The notes beneath the pieces were generated by a model that saw only the letters and a list, made by a program, of their open reading frames with translations, did no database searches and was not told where the DNA came from. A stretch of 64,000 nucleotides of DNA from positions 85,769 to 149,768 of the forward strand of contig JARRMW010000001.1 of the NCBI GenBank assembly GCA_037385685.1. Reading direction: 5' to 3'. The first letter of the stretch is position 1, and the number at the start of each line of letters is the position of its first letter. The translations under genes and the position numbers were made by a program. Source of the DNA: Sva-25 sp037385685. GTDB taxonomy: Bacteria > Pseudomonadota > Gammaproteobacteria > Chromatiales > Chromatiaceae. This document shows, in pieces, positions 59,996-64,000 of the stretch.

Positions 59996-62382
59996 ACGAA
60001 CAAGAACAGAGCGACATCGAAGTCATCACGAGCAACCAGCTGGCGCGTGCCGACGAGGTGCTGCCGGGCGTCATCCATCTTCTTCCGGTTGCCGCACGCC
60101 CTTTTTTCCCGGGACAGGCCGTTCCGCTGCTCATGCATGCGGAGGCCTGGACCCAGACCATCGATGCTATCGCCAAGTCACCCCATGACCTCGTCGGCGT
60201 CGTCCTGACCGAAAACGACAAGTCGGAACTGGCAACGCCCGAGGACATGTACCGCATTGGAACCGTCGGGCGGATTCATCGCGCCCAGATGGTCGATGGC
60301 AAGCTCCAGATCCTCATCGAGTGCCTGCAGCGTTTTCGTATCGAGAAATTTCACAGTGACAAGGCGCCCTTCACGGCCAGTGTCAGCTACATCAAGGAGT
60401 TCAGCGGCCGCCCTGATGACGATATCAAGGCCTACGCAATGGCAATCATCAACACCATCAAGGAGCTGCTGCCGCTGAACCCGCTCTATGCCGAGGAGCT
60501 GCGCATGTTCCTCGATCGCTTCGGACCCGATGACCCTTCGCATCTTGCCGACTTCGCTGCCAGTCTGACGACGGCCGACAAGGAAGTCTTGCAGGATGTG
60601 CTCGAGACCGTCGAACTGCTGCCACGCATGGAGAAAGTCCTCAATGTCATCAACAACGAGCTGCAGCTCGTCAAATCGCAGCAGACGATTCGCAAGCGCG
60701 TCGAGGAGCGCATGGAGAAGCAGCAGCGCGAATTCTTCCTGAAGGAGCAGCTCAAGGAGATCCAGAAAGAGCTGGGTCTCGAGAAGGACGATCGCACGGC
60801 GGAACTGGATACCTTCCGTGAACGCATTGGCGACCTGGAACTCTCCGAACAGGCCGCAAAGCGCGTCGAGGAAGAGATGAACAAGCTCGCGATCCTCGAG
60901 GTCGGTTCACCCGAATATGCGCTGACACGCAACTACATCGACTGGATAACATTGTTGCCCTGGGGCAGGGAGTCGCAGGACAATCTCGACCTGGATCACG
61001 CGCGCAAGCAGCTCGACAGCGATCACTATGGTCTCGAGGACGTCAAGAAACGCATCATCGAGTTTCTGGCAGTTGGCAAGATGCGCGGCGAGATCAGCGG
61101 CTCCATCATCCTGCTCGTCGGACCGCCCGGAGTCGGCAAGACCTCGATCGGTCGCTCGATTGCCGATGCGCTTGGACGCAGCTTCTACCGCTTCTCGGTC
61201 GGCGGCATCCGCGACGAGGCCGAGGTCAAGGGACATCGGCGCACCTACATCGGCGCCATGCCGGGCAAGTTCATCCAGGCCATGAAGGAGGCCGGCACCC
61301 AGAACCCGGTGATCATGCTCGACGAGATCGACAAGATCGGCGCTTCCTACCAGGGAGACCCGGCTTCTGCGCTGCTCGAGGTGCTCGACCCCGAACAGAA
61401 CAGCGACTTTCTTGATCACTATCTCGACCTGCGCTATGACCTCTCCAAGACGCTCTTTGTCTGCACGGCCAACCAGCTCGATACGATTCCCGGGCCGCTG
61501 CTCGACCGCATGGAGGTGATCCAGCTGTCGGGATACATCGCGGAGGAGAAGCTGCAGATCGCCAAAAAGTACCTGCTTCCGCGCCAGATCAGGCGCGCGG
61601 GTCTCAGGCAGAAGGACATCCGGCTTGGTGTTCCGGCGCTGCGTGCCATCATCGACGGCTATGCAAGGGATGCCGGTGTGCGCCGGCTCGAAAAGCAGAT
61701 CGGCAAGATCGTGCGCAAGAGCGTCGTCAAGATCCTCGACAAGGCAAAAACACCGATCACGGTCACGAAGGACGACATCGAGGCGTATCTCGGCACGGCG
61801 ATCTTCAAGGATGAGCGCAAGCTGGCCGGCACCGGCATCATCACGGGACTGGCCTGGACCGCCATGGGTGGCGCGACCCTGAGCATCGAGGCGACGATCG
61901 CACACGGTTTCAACCGGGGCTTCAAGCTGACCGGCCAGCTCGGCGACGTGATGCGCGAATCAGCAGAGATCGCCTACAGCTACATCCTCAGCCATGCCGG
62001 TGAATTCGGTGCAGAGAGTGACTTCTTCAAGGAGGCATTCGTGCACCTGCACGTACCCGCCGGCGCGACGCCGAAAGACGGGCCCTCTGCCGGCATCACC
62101 ATGGCAAGCGCCCTGCTCTCCCTGGCATTGAACAGGAAGCCGGTGCGCAACATCGCCATGACAGGCGAACTGACCCTGACCGGGCAGGTTTTTCCGGTCG
62201 GCGGCATCCGCGAAAAAGTGATTGCCGCACGCCGCGCCGGTATTCGCGAACTCATCCTGCCGATCGACAACAGGGGCGACTACGACGAAATCCCGGAACA
62301 TATCCGCAAGGGTTTCAAAGTCCATTTCGCAGAGCAGTTCGGCGACGTCGCAGCAATTCTCTTCCCCGGTCGCAGGAAGTAA
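59992..62382 (+). CDS. lon: ATP-dependent protease Lon
   Basis: This 796-residue cytoplasmic protease has an N-terminal substrate-binding domain and coiled coil (about 1-330), AAA+ module with GPPGVGKT (377-384) and a C-terminal protease domain with the catalytic dyad Ser699 (PKDGPSAGI) and Lys742 (GGIREKVIAA). It degrades misfolded and regulatory proteins. It is translationally coupled to rsmA, whereas lon more often lies beside clpX, which is absent here. Confidence 0.97.
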   Translation: MNEQEQSDIEVITSNQLARADEVLPGVIHLLPVAARPFFPGQAVPLLMHAEAWTQTIDAIAKSPHDLVGVVLTENDKSELATPEDMYRIGTVGRIHRAQMVDGKLQILIECLQRFRIEKFHSDKAPFTASVSYIKEFSGRPDDDIKAYAMAIINTIKELLPLNPLYAEELRMFLDRFGPDDPSHLADFAASLTTADKEVLQDVLETVELLPRMEKVLNVINNELQLVKSQQTIRKRVEERMEKQQREFFLKEQLKEIQKELGLEKDDRTAELDTFRERIGDLELSEQAAKRVEEEMNKLAILEVGSPEYALTRNYIDWITLLPWGRESQDNLDLDHARKQLDSDHYGLEDVKKRIIEFLAVGKMRGEISGSIILLVGPPGVGKTSIGRSIADALGRSFYRFSVGGIRDEAEVKGHRRTYIGAMPGKFIQAMKEAGTQNPVIMLDEIDKIGASYQGDPASALLEVLDPEQNSDFLDHYLDLRYDLSKTLFVCTANQLDTIPGPLLDRMEVIQLSGYIAEEKLQIAKKYLLPRQIRRAGLRQKDIRLGVPALRAIIDGYARDAGVRRLEKQIGKIVRKSVVKILDKAKTPITVTKDDIEAYLGTAIFKDERKLAGTGIITGLAWTAMGGATLSIEATIAHGFNRGFKLTGQLGDVMRESAEIAYSYILSHAGEFGAESDFFKEAFVHLHVPAGATPKDGPSAGITMASALLSLALNRKPVRNIAMTGELTLTGQVFPVGGIREKVIAARRAGIRELILPIDNRGDYDEIPEHIRKGFKVHFAEQFGDVAAILFPGRRK

Positions 62383-62408
62383 TCTCCGGCCTGCAGCGGC
62401 GGAGCCTG

Positions 62409-63085
62409 TCAGACAGGCATCTCGTCGAGCGTCTCCATCCTGTGGTCGGCAGCCTCGAGCGTGTCCGGCCATTGCTGTCCGTGACGGTTGATCCAGGCTG
62501 TCACAAGACCGAGCTCACGTGCCGGGACGATATCACGTGCGGGATCGTCACCGACATGCAGCACCTCGTGCGGTACTGCGCCCGTTCTGTCGATGACCAG
62601 TTCGAAGATCGCCGGGTGCGGTTTTGCCCGGCCGGCATCTTGAAGCTGTGGTGAAAGATTCCGGCCAGTGGCGTCTTCTCGACCTCTGACGTGCCATTGG
62701 TCACCGAGACAAGGATGAACTCCTCGCGCAAGCGTTCCAGTACGGGGCGAACATCCTCGTACGGAAAGACCCGGTTGCGATGCTGCTGGAAGTGCCGAAC
62801 GGCGACTTCGGCAAGCGCGGTGTCGTAGCCGAGCCCGGCGAAAAGCTCCCTGAGATGCAGCAGACGCGTCTGGTTCATATCGTGGGCAATCTCGGGATTG
62901 GCAAGGGCCAGCTCGCGCCTGTGTGCGCGGAGTGACTCGATGCTGTGCTGACGCGCAAGCTCCGGGGTGTGCTCCTCGAGCCAGCAAAACAGCTGGCGTT
63001 CTGCCTCGACGATCGTCTGCATCGTCGGCCAGAGGGTATCGTCGAGATCGAAGCTGATGACCCGGATACTGTCGAATTTGCTCAT
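62409..63085 (-). pseudogene. HAD-superfamily hydrolase split by a frameshift
   Basis: The N-terminal part (63085 to about 62642) reads VISFDLDDTLWP, the catalytic HAD motif, and continues to VSVTNGTSEVEK and GIFHHSF. The C-terminal part, in another frame (about 62639 to 62409), reads DAGRAKPHPAIFELV and VLHVGDDPARDIVPARELG. Joined at 62640-62641 they give one complete HAD-IA phosphatase of about 225 residues; one base appears to be missing there. It could be a true pseudogene, a programmed shift or a sequence error. The only stop in the first frame is at 62501. Confidence 0.8.
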
Positions 63086-63269
63086 GGTGCCAGGAAAATT
63101 TTCAATTCCGTCTATTTTCGCACAGCAAGCAATCTTGCTGCTGTCGATTTGCCGATGTCCCTTTCCTCCATCGGCTACAGGAAAGCGTGATCACCGTATG
63201 TCTGTTAGTGAATCTCCCGGTGATTACTTGCTATGCTGTCGTGCAGATTCATGACAAAAGCGCAACAGG

Positions 63270-64000
63270 ATGAACAAGCTCGCTCAGCTTCGCGAAATGT
63301 CGACGGTCGTCGCCGATACCGGTGACATCGACGCCATCGGGAAATACACACCCACAGACGCCACGACCAATCCCTCACTGCTGCTGAAGGCAGCAAGCAA
63401 GAACGAGTACCGGCACCTCATCGACAGGGCGGTGAAAGCTGCAAGAGGCGACAGTGAGCTACTGATGGACCAGCTTGCCGTCAACTTCGGCAACGAGATT
63501 CTCGGCATCATACCGGGGCGCGTCTCGACGGAAGTCGATGCTCGCCTCTCGTTCGATACCGATCGCACCATCGCCCGGGCCGAGCGAATTATCGCACTCT
63601 ATGACGCCATCGGCGCAGACACGCAGCGTATCCTCATCAAGATTGCATCGACGTGGGAAGGGATCCGCGCAGCCGAGGAACTCGAGAAGCGCAACATCCA
63701 CTGCAACCTCACACTGATGTTCAACTTCGAACAGGCAGTGGCGTGTGCCGACGCCGGTGTCACCCTGGTCTCGCCGTTCGTCGGGCGCACATCGGACTGG
63801 TATAAAAAAGCGCAGGGCGTCGACGGCTTCACTCCGGAAGAAGATCCCGGGCCACAGCTCGTCACACGCATCTACAACTATTACAAGAAACATGACTTCG
63901 GGACGGTCGTCATGGGTGCAAGTTTCCGCAATATCGACCAGATTCTGCAGCTCGCAGGGTGTGACCTGCTGACAATCTCTCCTGCGCTCATGGAAGAACT
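63270..64000 (+). CDS. tal: Transaldolase (partial, 3' end outside the window)
   Basis: Reading from ATG 63270 gives MNKLAQLREMSTVVADTGDID, then DATTNPSLLLKA, LSFDTDRT, the Schiff-base Lys in RILIKIASTWEGI and NLTLMFNFEQAVACADAG, and SPFVGR. This is a TalB-type transaldolase of the pentose phosphate pathway. About 243 codons are present and the frame is still open at the end of the window. Confidence 0.95.
   Translation, partial: MNKLAQLREMSTVVADTGDIDAIGKYTPTDATTNPSLLLKAASKNEYRHLIDRAVKAARGDSELLMDQLAVNFGNEILGIIPGRVSTEVDARLSFDTDRTIARAERIIALYDAIGADTQRILIKIASTWEGIRAAEELEKRNIHCNLTLMFNFEQAVACADAGVTLVSPFVGRTSDWYKKAQGVDGFTPEEDPGPQLVTRIYNYYKKHDFGTVVMGASFRNIDQILQLAGCDLLTISPALMEE

Overview
The window is 64 kb of densely packed, GC-rich bacterial chromosome, most likely from a free-living, respiring gammaproteobacterium. 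The evidence is the dusB-fis pair, the rapZ/EIIA/HPr group, ubiquinone genes (coq7, ubiX, ubiK), lipid A and lipoprotein genes (an lpxA homologue, lnt), ompR-envZ, hemL-thiE-thiD, and two haem-copper oxidases. I cannot name the genus. There is no rRNA, tRNA, prophage, complete insertion sequence or CRISPR array that I can support.

Layout. 1-2.3 kb: end of rapZ, a mannose-type EIIA, HPr and the Mg2+ channel mgtE, without ptsI. 2.3-6.6 kb: coq7-glcF on the minus strand, a thioredoxin-like ferredoxin, a candidate small RNA, ubiK and comM. 6.7-9.1 kb: four unfamiliar genes, namely a small membrane protein, a LuxR-type regulator without its phospho-acceptor Asp, and two paralogous membrane-anchored heptad-repeat proteins. 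9.2-12.2 kb: a beta-hydroxyacid dehydrogenase, HopJ, DUF302 and L,D-transpeptidase genes, and rubredoxin. 12.3-26.4 kb: a respiratory block with ccoNOQP, ccoGHIS and copZ on the minus strand and, divergently, a caa3-type oxidase (ctaC, ctaD, a 40-residue ORF, ctaG, ctaE). 26.5-32.8 kb: hslVU with a flavin reductase, an SDR gene, engB, a small cytochrome c, rsgA and an EVE protein.

32.9-35.7 kb: two inverted copies of a hairpin-rich repeat flank three minus-strand genes (a conserved small protein, a retropepsin-like protease and an MlaC-like protein). 35.7-49.9 kb: dusB-fis-purH, an lpxA homologue, a GltS-like FMN protein, purD-vanZ, msrA, ybeY-corC-lnt and mpl-ubiX. 50.1-57.2 kb: ompR-envZ, then on the minus strand a PGPGW-type membrane protein, hemL-thiE-thiD, pyrC and a SYLF-domain protein. 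57.7-64 kb: an APC permease, rsmA-lon, a HAD hydrolase with a frameshift, and the 5' part of transaldolase.

The most striking non-coding signal is at 4526-4703. A perfect FNR-type palindrome (TTGAT-N4-ATCAA) lies about 72 bp upstream of the start of a predicted ~100-nt RNA. That RNA has three hairpins, two of which present C-rich anti-Shine-Dalgarno loops, and it ends in an intrinsic terminator. This looks like an oxygen-responsive regulatory sRNA, which would fit the paired low- and high-oxygen oxidases nearby. The second is the 32.9-35.6 kb repeat pair: copy 1 has 47-bp terminal inverted repeats with one mismatch, and both copies share a 117-bp nested-palindrome core. The third is the 6.7-9.1 kb cluster of unknown genes.
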